From Mesorhizobium sp. dw_380 (lineage in GTDB: Bacteria > Pseudomonadota > Alphaproteobacteria > Rhizobiales > Rhizobiaceae), in assembly GCF_018588885.1 (NCBI RefSeq), contig NZ_JAFFIW010000005.1, positions 1-64,000 on the forward strand: 64,000 nt of DNA, given 5' to 3'. The notes below the pieces were generated by a model. That model saw only the letters and a program-made list of their open reading frames with translations. It was not told the origin of the DNA and searched no databases. Below are positions 35,649 to 43,498 of the stretch, one piece after another. Numbering within the stretch: position 1 is the stretch's first letter; each line of letters opens with the position of its first letter. The position numbers and the translations under genes are program-made.

Positions 35649-37082
35649 ATGTCCGACGCCAAGAGCTACGAGCTCTTCATTAATGGCAAATGGCGAGCCG
35701 GTGGTAGCCGAGCCACTTTGCCGGTGATCAACCCGGCGACGGAGAAGGTATTTGCCTCAGTGGCCTCGGCTACGGTTTCAGACTTGGATGAAGCTCTTGC
35801 CTCGGCAGAACGCAGCCGCAAGGCGTGGTCCTCACGACCCGCCAAAGAGCGTGGCGAGATCCTCGTCTCTGCCGCCAGCATTCTGGCAGAGAAAGCTGGC
35901 GCCGCAGCCAGGGACCTGTCGTCCGAACAGGGAAAGACGATTGCCGAAGCGACAGGAGAATACGCGCGCGCAGTCGAAACGCTGGAATGGAATGGCCGGC
36001 ATGCCGATGAGTTGTCGGCCCCGATTCCGTTGGGCTCGAACAGGATGATAGCCCCCGAGCCGCTCGGTGTCGTCGCTGCATTTACGCCATGGAACTATCC
36101 GGCCGTTCTTATCGCCCGCAAGCTCGCCCCCGCGCTGGCGGCAGGCTGCCCGGTGATCCTCAAAGGGGCCGAGGAGACGCCAAGTGTGGCTGTCCATATC
36201 GTGGAATCTTTGCGTCAAGCAGGGATACCAGAAGGCGTGGTCAACCTGGTGTTCGGTGTTCCTGTGCATATATCGCGGCATCTGCTCAGTTCGCCAATTG
36301 TGAAAGTCTTGACGTTCACGGGGTCGACGGCTGTTGGAAAACAGCTAGCCACGCTGGCCGCGAATAATCTGCAGCGTTGCATCCTTGAGCTCGGTGGACA
36401 TTCCCCGGTTATTGTGTGCGAAGATGCGGATCTGGCAAGGGCGATACCGGCTATTTCGGAATACAAATTCGAGTGCGCGGGCCAGAGCTGTAATGCGCCC
36501 AGCAGGATTCTTGTCGCCCGGTCCCGCTATGAGGAACTCCTGTTCCGGATGACGGAGGCGGTCCGAAGAATCAGGATCGGACCACCGGATGACCCTGCAA
36601 CGCAAATGGGGCCAATGGCAAACGCGCGGCGAATAGAGGCCATGCAGCGCCTGACCAAGGATGCGGTAGAAGGCGGCGCCCGCATCGAGACCGGTGGCAT
36701 CCCCCTTGACCGACCGGGGTTTTACTGGCCGCCAACCATCCTGACGGGCGTACCGAAGCAAGCGAGAGTGCTTCATGAAGAGCCGTTCGGACCGATTCTC
36801 ACCGTGGCGCCTTTCGATACGATCGAAGAGGCGATCGAGGAAGCCAACGCCACCGAGTACGGTCTGGCCGCCTACTTGTTTACTGGCGCGGCCGATACGC
36901 AACAGAAGCTTATCAATGGTCTCTCTGCGGGCGCAGTTAGTGTGAATTACCTGAAAGGGGTTTCCGCGGATGCGCCTTATGGGGGCGTCAAGCAAAGCGG
37001 CTATGGATATGAAGGCGGCGAGCAGGGGGTGCGAAGCTTCCAGATTTTGAAAATGGTCAATGGCCTCGGTTCGTTTGGATAA
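35649..37082 (+). CDS. NAD(P)-dependent semialdehyde dehydrogenase (succinate-semialdehyde type)
   Basis: 477 residues from ATG 35649, with AGTGGAG ahead; an ATG ten codons upstream is less likely. All aldehyde dehydrogenase features are intact: VVAAFTPWNYPAVL, VLTFTGSTAVGKQLA, catalytic Glu in LELGGHSPVIV, catalytic Cys in ECAGQSCNAPSRILV, VLHEEPFGPILTV, and PYGGVKQSGYGYEGG at the C-terminus. It resembles GabD-type succinate- or glutarate-semialdehyde dehydrogenases. The fumarase/mesaconase gene starts 6 bp later, so the two are one operon. How an aldehyde enters the mesaconate route is not clear. Confidence 0.9.
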   Translation: MSDAKSYELFINGKWRAGGSRATLPVINPATEKVFASVASATVSDLDEALASAERSRKAWSSRPAKERGEILVSAASILAEKAGAAARDLSSEQGKTIAEATGEYARAVETLEWNGRHADELSAPIPLGSNRMIAPEPLGVVAAFTPWNYPAVLIARKLAPALAAGCPVILKGAEETPSVAVHIVESLRQAGIPEGVVNLVFGVPVHISRHLLSSPIVKVLTFTGSTAVGKQLATLAANNLQRCILELGGHSPVIVCEDADLARAIPAISEYKFECAGQSCNAPSRILVARSRYEELLFRMTEAVRRIRIGPPDDPATQMGPMANARRIEAMQRLTKDAVEGGARIETGGIPLDRPGFYWPPTILTGVPKQARVLHEEPFGPILTVAPFDTIEEAIEEANATEYGLAAYLFTGAADTQQKLINGLSAGAVSVNYLKGVSADAPYGGVKQSGYGYEGGEQGVRSFQILKMVNGLGSFG

Positions 37083-37088
37083 AATCCG

Positions 37089-38633
37089 GTGGGAAACAGA
37101 ACACGGACCATCGCCGGTAGCGACATCACAAGGAGCGTCGCCGACGCCCTTCAGTACATCTCGTACTATCATCCTCCAGATTATATCCGGTCTCTTTCTC
37201 ACGCATACACGCGAGAACAGAGCCCGTCGGCGAAGAATGCCATAGGTCAGATTCTGCTGAACTCCCGCATGGCGGCCTTTGGGCGGCGCCCGATTTGTCA
37301 GGACACCGGACTTGTGGTTGTCTTCGCAAAGGTCGGCATGGATGCCCGCATTAAGTCAACGGCCAGTTTCGCTGATCTTGTGAATGAGGGCGTACGTCAA
37401 GCCTATCTCGATCCGGACAATCCCCTTCGGGCATCGATCGTTGCGGATCCCCTCGCTAGACGGGTCAACACCCGCGACAACACACCGGCAGTTGTCCATG
37501 TCGACCTGGTGCAAGGTAACCAGATTGAGATCACCATCGCCGCGAAAGGCGGCGGGTCGGAGAACAAGGCACGTTTTACCACCCTCAATCCCAGCGCCTC
37601 CGTTTCCGACTGGGTGGTCAATACCGTTTCGACTCTTGGCAGCGGGTGGTGTCCACCTGGACTGATCTCTGTCGGCATCGGTGGTAGCGCTGAAAAGGCG
37701 ATGCTGCTGGCCAAGGAGGCCATGAACGAGCCCATCGATATGGCGGAACTGATCGCAAGGGGGGCGTCAGGCGCAGAGGAGGGGCTGCGGATTGAGCTTT
37801 ATGAGCGGATCAACGCGCTTGGTATCGGCGCCCAAGGCCTTGGTGGTCTGACGACAGTCGTTGACATCAAGGTTGCGACCTATCCTACTCATGCAGCGTC
37901 CAAGCCTGTGGCGCTCATCCCGCAATGCGCAGCCAACCGGCACCTGAAGTTCACTTTGGACGGCTCTGGACCCATCAGCCTCCAGCCGCCCGATTTGCGC
38001 GAATGGCCCGACATCGGAACCGACGAATTGAACCCAGCCGGCGTCCGGCGGGTCAATTTAGATACGCTGACGAAGGAAGAGACGGCATCGTGGCGCTGCG
38101 GTGAAACGCTCCTGCTGTCTGGAAAGTTGCTGACGGGCCGTGACGCTGCCCACAAACGAATGGTCGAACTGATCGATGCCGGCAAGCCGCTTCCAGTCGA
38201 TCTGCGGGGACGCGTGATCTACTACGTCGGTCCCGTCCGGGCAGTGAGGAATGAAGTCGTTGGACCCGCCGGTCCAACAACCTCCAGCCGCTTGGACGAT
38301 TTTACGGACAAGGTGCTCGCCGAAACCGGCCTTTTCGCGATGGTGGGCAAAGCGGAGAGGGGACCGGCGGCCATCGCGTCGATTGTAAGACACAGAACGC
38401 CATACCTTGCTGCAGTGGGTGGCGCTGCGTACCTGATTTCAAAGTCGATTAAGGCGGCGCGGATTGTCGCCTTTGAAGACCTGGGCATGGAAGCCATCTA
38501 TGAATTCGATGTGCAGGACATGCCCGTCGTCATGGCTGTCGATGTTGAGGGAAACTCCATTCACAATTCCGGGCCTCTTGAGTGGCGTAAGCGTATGGCG
38601 GCCGACAGCATCGCACGCAACATCGGTGTTTGA
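37089..38633 (+). CDS. Class I fumarate hydratase family protein, likely mesaconase
   Basis: 514 residues from a GTG; RBS is weak, and translation may be coupled to the gene just upstream. The N-terminal catalytic domain has cluster-binding cysteines in RRPICQDTGLVVV, GSGWCPPGLISVGIGG and IPQCAANRHLKFTLDGSGP. The C-terminal beta domain carries LLLSGKLLTGRDAAHKRM and YYVGPVRAV. The family hydrates fumarate to malate using an oxygen-sensitive 4Fe-4S cluster. Some members (for example in Burkholderia xenovorans) hydrate mesaconate to (S)-citramalate. Next to an ammonia-lyase that makes mesaconate and a citramalyl-CoA-lyase-like gene, mesaconase is the best reading (inference). Confidence 0.88.
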   Translation: MGNRTRTIAGSDITRSVADALQYISYYHPPDYIRSLSHAYTREQSPSAKNAIGQILLNSRMAAFGRRPICQDTGLVVVFAKVGMDARIKSTASFADLVNEGVRQAYLDPDNPLRASIVADPLARRVNTRDNTPAVVHVDLVQGNQIEITIAAKGGGSENKARFTTLNPSASVSDWVVNTVSTLGSGWCPPGLISVGIGGSAEKAMLLAKEAMNEPIDMAELIARGASGAEEGLRIELYERINALGIGAQGLGGLTTVVDIKVATYPTHAASKPVALIPQCAANRHLKFTLDGSGPISLQPPDLREWPDIGTDELNPAGVRRVNLDTLTKEETASWRCGETLLLSGKLLTGRDAAHKRMVELIDAGKPLPVDLRGRVIYYVGPVRAVRNEVVGPAGPTTSSRLDDFTDKVLAETGLFAMVGKAERGPAAIASIVRHRTPYLAAVGGAAYLISKSIKAARIVAFEDLGMEAIYEFDVQDMPVVMAVDVEGNSIHNSGPLEWRKRMAADSIARNIGV

Positions 38634-39127
38634 GTCTTTCCGGTTGGGCGATTTCGGCCAGACCCGAGCGCCAAATTATCGGGCAAGCCATAAGACGAGC
38701 GGCATTTGCGGTGCCCTGCGCCTCGGCGAGCCGGCCAAGCAAGGCCTTCAATTCACCCTAATAGTTGAATGTGCGAGTGAATACTGCATTGAGTATGCCG
38801 TCCATGCGATCGAGGGTCGAATGCAGTCGCGCGTCTATCAAGTACGGCAGCGAGATTCAAGAAAATCGGTTATCTATTTATCATGGTCTCCGCCGCGGCC
38901 GGCTATCCTCTCCAGCTGCATCATTGCCCCGTTAGGCGTCGGGGCGATAGCCAAACTACTTCTGCAGCTTTTCTCAGCTGATCGCTCTCCCTCAGCTGAT
39001 TTTCGTACCCCATTCTGGCACATCTCGGGCCTGGAACGGATGCCTTCCACTGCTACATTCGCTCGTTTCAATTGATGATAGAATTGATCGGCACACAACG
39101 CGATGTCGATCGCTGAGAGCATAGGTT
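38634..39127. other. Intergenic stretch upstream of the Lrp gene
   Basis: About 490 bp without a recognisable gene on either strand. It contains the end of the mesaconate operon and the promoter area of the Lrp-type gene; an AT-richer segment around 38860-38885 may hold a promoter, but no clear boxes can be read. Confidence 0.4.
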
Positions 39128-39625
39128 ATGAAGTCGAAACCCGATCCCGTGCAACTCGACAGTTGGGACGTCCGGATTCTCTCCGAAATTCAGGCAGACG
39201 GTCGGATTTCAAAAAGTGAGCTTGCAAAACGAGTTCATCTTTCGGCATCGGCCTGTTCGGAGCGGCTCCGAGCACTCAAGGCCGCAGGGATTATTGAGGG
39301 ATTCTATGCGCGACTGAGTCCTGCCCTCATTGGCGGCATGATCTTTGTGATGGTAGAGGTCGTGCTGGATCGTCATCGTCTTGAGGACCAACGACACTTC
39401 GAAACTGCAATCCAAGAGATTCCGGAAATCCTGGACTGCTGGGCAATTGGGGGGCGCGTCGATTATCTGATGCGGGTCGCATCTCCTTCTATGGCCGCCT
39501 ATCAGGATTTCATGGAGGGACTGCTGCAGGCAGGCTTGGGGATTGATCAATACTATAGCCTTGTCGTCACGAAACCAGTGAAGTCCAATTCACCGATACC
39601 TTTGTCCGCACTGAGGCAACGGTGA
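39128..39625 (+). CDS. Lrp/AsnC family transcriptional regulator
   Basis: 165 residues. N-terminal HTH: LDSWDVRILSEIQADGRISK and LAKRVHLSASACSERLRALK. C-terminal RAM ligand domain: FVMVEVVLDRH and ILDCWAIGGRVDYLMRV. Such regulators respond to amino acids and often control a neighbouring amino-acid gene. The next natural target is the class III aminotransferase, whose promoter copy begins about 30 bp downstream; the intact aminotransferase now lies 3.9 kb away beyond the TIR operon. Confidence 0.9.
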   Translation: MKSKPDPVQLDSWDVRILSEIQADGRISKSELAKRVHLSASACSERLRALKAAGIIEGFYARLSPALIGGMIFVMVEVVLDRHRLEDQRHFETAIQEIPEILDCWAIGGRVDYLMRVASPSMAAYQDFMEGLLQAGLGIDQYYSLVVTKPVKSNSPIPLSALRQR

Positions 39626-39654
39626 AACCGAAAGTTTAAGTTTCAACGGCGTTT

Positions 39655-39925
39655 GGCACGGATCCCGTAGATTCGTCGGCAAAAGGCGCCCATTCCGACG
39701 AAACTCAAGGGACATTTGCGGTATACTATTTGCTGGAAAAAGGTGGCCGAGCGCTATCCGCCAGTTGATGGCGAGGAAGGACGATGCGCTTGAGCAATCT
39801 GGAACCGATCATTCCAGGAGACGGATCGAAGCAGCCATCGGACGCACTTGCCCAGCACGGTTACGGCGAGAAGCCAAACCGGATCGTGCCTGGTTGAGGA
39901 GGCGTCCATATCTAAGATGCGAAGT
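39655..39925 (+). pseudogene. Degenerate copy of the aminotransferase promoter and 5' end
   Basis: This stretch matches 43365-43645 in order: GAAACTCAAGGGAC, GGTATACTATTTGCT (GGTATGCTATTTGCT in the other copy), a GGCGAGGA RBS area, ATGCGCTTGAGCAATCTGG at the start codon, then shared blocks to GGCGTCTATATCT-like GGCGTCCATATCT. After that similarity stops. The reading frame is broken soon after the ATG. An inverted pair TTCGTCGG (39673-39680) and CCGACGAA (39694-39701) lies just ahead of the promoter-like part. It is a decayed partial duplicate of the gene at 43499. Confidence 0.7.
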
Positions 39926-40424
39926 GCCGAAAAATGCCTCTACCGCTACTTCAAGGGGGGAACTTTCGCCCTGGATTGGCGATCAGTGGCGATTGAGCTT
40001 AGTCGCGGTCAGCGCATCCGTGTAGGGGGCGAAATCTACAGCGAGGGTTTGGCAAGCCGACGGGTAGCGGGAGTGCAAGCTGGCCCGCTCGGCCTTGGCG
40101 ACCAACCCGGCCCTCGACGCCTGCGGACATTCGGAGATCGCGTTTTTACGTCCTAAGTTCGTTGCTGTTCGAGATTAGGAGATCGTCTGTCCTGTTTGAC
40201 ATTGCTGGTCTCCGCAGCCTTCTAAGCGAGGAGCATGGCTGTGCCGGGATCGCGTAGGTGGGTGACAAGGCCGGTCACTCCTGCCACCCGACGTGGTCTT
40301 TGAGAAGGTGGAGGTTGCGCTACCGGCTGGAGAGCATGGTGCCAGTTTTCACAAGACAAGGGTCGCTTAATCGAATGGGCGTCAAGTTCATAGATTGCGA
40401 ACAGATCATGGGGGGATTTGAATA
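39926..40424. other. Non-coding stretch ahead of the TIR operon
   Basis: About 500 bp with no gene I recognise. A plus-strand frame (39915-40156) is open but has no family match. The promoter for the TIR operon must be in the right part; GGGGGAT at 40410-40416 is the RBS for the first gene. Confidence 0.4.
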
Positions 40425-41012
40425 GTGCTACTGACCGAGGCAGAGCTGAAAAGAGTTGCGAATGCCAGTCGAGGACATAGAGCCGCATCGATCGTTCTAA
40501 AGGAAGAGACGGCCGCAGCTACAGCCAGATCGTCATTCGACGTTTTTCTGTCACATTCTTTCAAGGACGCAGAGATCGTTCTCGGTGTGAAGCGAATTTT
40601 CGAGGAGCTTGGGTTCACTGCTTACGTAGATTGGGTCGAAGATTCACAACTGGACCGCACAAAGGTCTCCTCGGCCACCGCCGAGTTGCTGCGGACCCGT
40701 ATGAGGCAGTCAAAGACGCTAATCTATGTGCATTCAAACAATTCTCCAGGATCCAGATGGATGCCTTGGGAGCTTGGCTTTTTCGATGGGTTTCGGACCG
40801 CGGTAGCGGTTCTGCCCGTGGCAAAAAATTCTTCGGAAACATTCTCCGGGCAAGAATTTTTGGGCCTATACCCTTACATTGATGGGACAGGACCTGCATT
40901 CCTGTTTATGAACAGAGGGACCGCGCCTCGCTCAAGAGTAGGCTCTGTAAGCTCGACTGCTAACCTCACGTTTGCCAAATCCTGGCTTAAAGAATTTACC
41001 GCCACAAAATAG
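40425..41012 (+). CDS. TIR-domain protein (candidate NADase/nucleotide signal enzyme)
   Basis: 195 residues from GTG 40425. A TIR domain fills about 35-165: FDVFLSHSFKDAEIV is the first strand and BB-side loop, FTAYVDWVEDSQLDRTKV follows, then LLRTRMRQSKTLIYVHSNNS, SRWMPWELGFFDG and VLPVAK. The Glu in PWELG (residue 116) fits the catalytic Glu of NAD-cleaving TIR enzymes. In bacterial defence, TIR proteins make NAD-derived signals or deplete NAD upon phage infection. The ~30-residue N-terminal extension has no known domain. The next gene, 17 bp on, encodes a SLATT membrane protein, and the third gene is a ThsB-like TIR, so the three very likely act together. Confidence 0.87.
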   Translation: MLLTEAELKRVANASRGHRAASIVLKEETAAATARSSFDVFLSHSFKDAEIVLGVKRIFEELGFTAYVDWVEDSQLDRTKVSSATAELLRTRMRQSKTLIYVHSNNSPGSRWMPWELGFFDGFRTAVAVLPVAKNSSETFSGQEFLGLYPYIDGTGPAFLFMNRGTAPRSRVGSVSSTANLTFAKSWLKEFTATK

Positions 41013-41029
41013 ACTGGTGTGCTTCAAAA

Positions 41030-41890
41030 ATGAAATATCCTGGACTCTATAATAGCGCCGACGTGGCATCCAACGAGCAGCAGGCGACGTTTCTCCGCCT
41101 GATCCGGGCAGAGTACGTTCTTCTTTTTTTAGCGTCGGTGCTCTCTTTGGACTTGTCGCCATCAAAAGCCTATTTCGGTGTCTATGCTGCGGTATTTCTT
41201 TGCTCAATGGGAGTCCTCATTTTCCGGTCGGTCACAAAGCCCGAGCAGGTCTGGTATCAGGCTCGAGCTCTTGCAGAGTCGGTGAAGACATTGACTTGGC
41301 GCTTCGCGATGCGAGCACAGCCGTTCGATGACGCGCGCGCCGCTGACGCCAGAGCTGATTTTCGAAAGCTCATGGAAGGTATCCTTGATAGCAATCGTCA
41401 CCTTGGTAGCGCGTTGAGCGGCACCGATTCAGCATCCCCCCAAACAACCGACCAGATGATGTCGATAAGGGACTCCCCGCTAAAAGAAAGAAAAGACCTA
41501 TATCTGCAGAGACGAATCTGCGACCAACGGAAGTGGTACGAGAAGAAGGCGCGCTCGAACAAGAGGTCCGCGAAAGTCTGGATGGGCCTTGGTATTTTTG
41601 CATACGCTCTGGGATTCTCGTTCATCGTAGTACGCATCGCTGACCCCGCGATGCCTGGCTGGCCGACCGAGCCGCTAATTGTCATCGCCGCCTCGCTTAT
41701 CGGGTGGACCCAGATCAAGAAATTTAACGAATTGGCATCGGCTTACACGTTGACAGCTCACGAGATCGGCTTGACTGCCGACCTTATTACGGACGCCAAC
41801 TCGGATGAGGCATTCTCCGCCGCGGTGAACGAAGCCGAACTGGCTTTCTCACGGGAGCACACCCAGTGGGTTGCTCGTCAAAACAACTAA
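41030..41890 (+). CDS. Membrane protein with two SLATT-type 2TM units
   Basis: 286 residues. Two similar 2TM units appear one after the other. The first has membrane helices about 25-65 (YVLLFLASVLSLDL, FGVYAAVFLCSMGVLIFRSV) followed by WYQARALAESVKTLTWRFAM. The second begins with YLQRRICDQRKWYEKKARSN, then helices at about 185-235 (VWMGLGIFAYALGFSFIVV, LIVIAASLIGWTQI) and an AYTLTAHEIGL helix. This is the SLATT layout (SMODS- and SLOG-associated 2TM effector, close to DUF4231). SLATT proteins are predicted to form pores when a nucleotide signal is present. Here the signal makers would be the two TIR proteins encoded on either side. The pore role is inferred, not shown. Confidence 0.78.
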   Translation: MKYPGLYNSADVASNEQQATFLRLIRAEYVLLFLASVLSLDLSPSKAYFGVYAAVFLCSMGVLIFRSVTKPEQVWYQARALAESVKTLTWRFAMRAQPFDDARAADARADFRKLMEGILDSNRHLGSALSGTDSASPQTTDQMMSIRDSPLKERKDLYLQRRICDQRKWYEKKARSNKRSAKVWMGLGIFAYALGFSFIVVRIADPAMPGWPTEPLIVIAASLIGWTQIKKFNELASAYTLTAHEIGLTADLITDANSDEAFSAAVNEAELAFSREHTQWVARQNN

Positions 41891-41899
41891 GAGACAACA

Positions 41900-42406
41900 A
41901 TGGCATACAGCGATCCGACCTATGTAATATTTGACGGCGATGAAGACGCTTGGGCATACCGCTTTATGAAAGGGTGGAATGCCAGCGAGAATGTGAGTTT
42001 TGAATTCGCGAACGCTCACGATCTGGACAATATGACGAGCCGAGCACAGGACGAAGATTATGTTAAACGCAATCTTCGCAACAGAATGAATGGATCGAGC
42101 CAGGTACTTGTCCTGATCGGTGAGAAAACGAAAAACCTTTTTCGCTTCGTGCGCTGGGAAATGGAATTGGCCCTTGATCTAGGTCTGCCGATAATCGCAG
42201 CAAACCTTAACGGCTCGCGGCAACAAGATGCGAGCTGTCCGCCTATCATCAGGGACAAATGTGTTGTGCACGTGCCGTTCAAGATGAAGGCCATCAAGCA
42301 CGCGCTAGCCAATTGGCCCAGCGAATTTCATCGGCTTTCAAACGCTCAGCGTGGCGATGGCGCCAGGAGCTATGGCGAAAGCACCTATCGCGATCTCGGC
42401 TTATAA
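41900..42406 (+). CDS. ThsB-like TIR (MTH538/DUF1863-type) protein
   Basis: 168 residues, starting 9 bp after the SLATT gene. The domain is the TIR-like fold found in ThsB of Thoeris: YVIFDGDEDAWAYRFMKGWN at the N-terminus in place of the usual YVSFDYDxD, then FANAHDLDNM, VKRNLRNRMNGSSQVLVLIG, and RFVRWEMELALDLGLPIIA. The Glu of RWEME (residue 87) fits the catalytic Glu. ThsB proteins convert NAD to cyclic ADP-ribose-type or His-ADPR signals after phage sensing. No ThsA with SIR2 or Macro domain is present, so the SLATT protein may be the effector. Confidence 0.82.
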   Translation: MAYSDPTYVIFDGDEDAWAYRFMKGWNASENVSFEFANAHDLDNMTSRAQDEDYVKRNLRNRMNGSSQVLVLIGEKTKNLFRFVRWEMELALDLGLPIIAANLNGSRQQDASCPPIIRDKCVVHVPFKMKAIKHALANWPSEFHRLSNAQRGDGARSYGESTYRDLGL

Positions 42407-43364
42407 TCGCCCACCTAAAAGCACTTAGCCGCCAAAACATCCTCGCCATCCGCTGGCGGCGACTAGCCTTAGCAACGTCCCCCAGCGTGTTCCGAGCTTG
42501 CCGAGCGATGATAAGAAGAGACGTCCGATTTGCTGAGTTTGGCTGAAAGCTGCAGGTCATGTGCAACCTATTAGAGGAGCCCCGCTCGAAGCGTCGGATC
42601 GTCAGACAAGATCATGTCGCGCGAGGGCGCTGGTTTCGCGAGGAAAAGGAGCGGCTGTTCGATGTTTGAGGCTTGATCCAGCGTTTCGAGACTGCACGAG
42701 CGGCCAGCATTGATGGAGGCAGCTTTTCAGGCCGCGCAATTCTGTCGGCTCGCCCCCTCCTGCGAGCCGCAGCTCGGCTCGCCCTGCGCAGCAACCACGA
42801 ATTTGCGATCGCAAGAAAGGCAACACGCTGACGATAGAACTTGGCGGCGCTGGTCGGCTGCGAATCAAGATGTCAATGGCAAGGAGCTCTCGCCGCGCGT
42901 CTTTGCCGGGCCGAACCTTCTGGCTATGCTCCTTCGAGAAGTCTGCCGAGCACCAGCCGCCGCACCGCCAAAGCGATCAATATGCGCGAGGGCACGACCT
43001 CAGCCTCTCAGCGCTGGCCAACCAGGTTGGAGCCTGTGCCGCGGCACGGAACCCGCTGCCTGCTGATCGAGGCGAATGTGCTTTGCCCCTGATCACCTGC
43101 ATTACCACCCTTGGGAACGGCAAGACCGATCCGGACCGTCAGAATGTAAGGGATGACCGGCAGTTCGGCGGAACATGGCCGCCGGCGCTCTATCGTGCCT
43201 CGCGCGGCCGGCGGGAACAGCGTCCCGAGCGCTATTCATCCGTCAATATCGCCCGCTAATCGGGCACTATGCTGGGCGCATGCGCGTCGTAAGCTGTTCG
43301 TGTTTGCATGACGCGCCCCCGACCCTCGGCTAAGGCGAACGTGACGCCTTAGTTTTCACGGCAA
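42407..43364. other. Debris between TIR operon and aminotransferase gene
   Basis: About 960 bp with no intact gene. Plus-strand frames at 42710-43260 are open over 80-130 codons but rich in Arg, Ala and Pro without recognisable domains. This stretch, together with the TIR operon, lies between the two copies of the aminotransferase 5' region. Confidence 0.45.
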
Positions 43365-43498
43365 TTCGGGCCGATCCCGCGAATTTCACGGCGAATAACC
43401 TGCATTCCCGAGAAACTCAAGGGACGTTTCCGGTATGCTATTTGCTAAACAGGTGGCTGGCCGAGTGCCCTCCGCCAATTTATCGCGAGGAGAGGGAC
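43365..43498 (+). promoter_or_regulatory. Promoter region of the aminotransferase gene (second copy of direct repeat)
   Basis: Shared with 39655-39782: GAAACTCAAGGGAC followed by GGTATGCTATTTGCT, then GAGGAGAGGGAC as RBS before ATG 43499. TATGCT may be the -10 box; the -35 is unclear. Conservation of this block in a decayed duplicate marks the likely functional elements. Confidence 0.5.

Noticed and set aside
39655..39675. TTGGCACG that looks like the -24 half of a sigma-54 promoter
   Set aside because: The required TTGC-type -12 element is missing at the right spacing, and the second copy of this region does not keep the -24 half.
42710..43259. Overlapping plus-strand frames of 80-130 codons before the aminotransferase
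   Set aside because: No ribosome-binding sites, no domains, and Arg/Ala/Pro-rich composition typical of non-coding GC-rich DNA.
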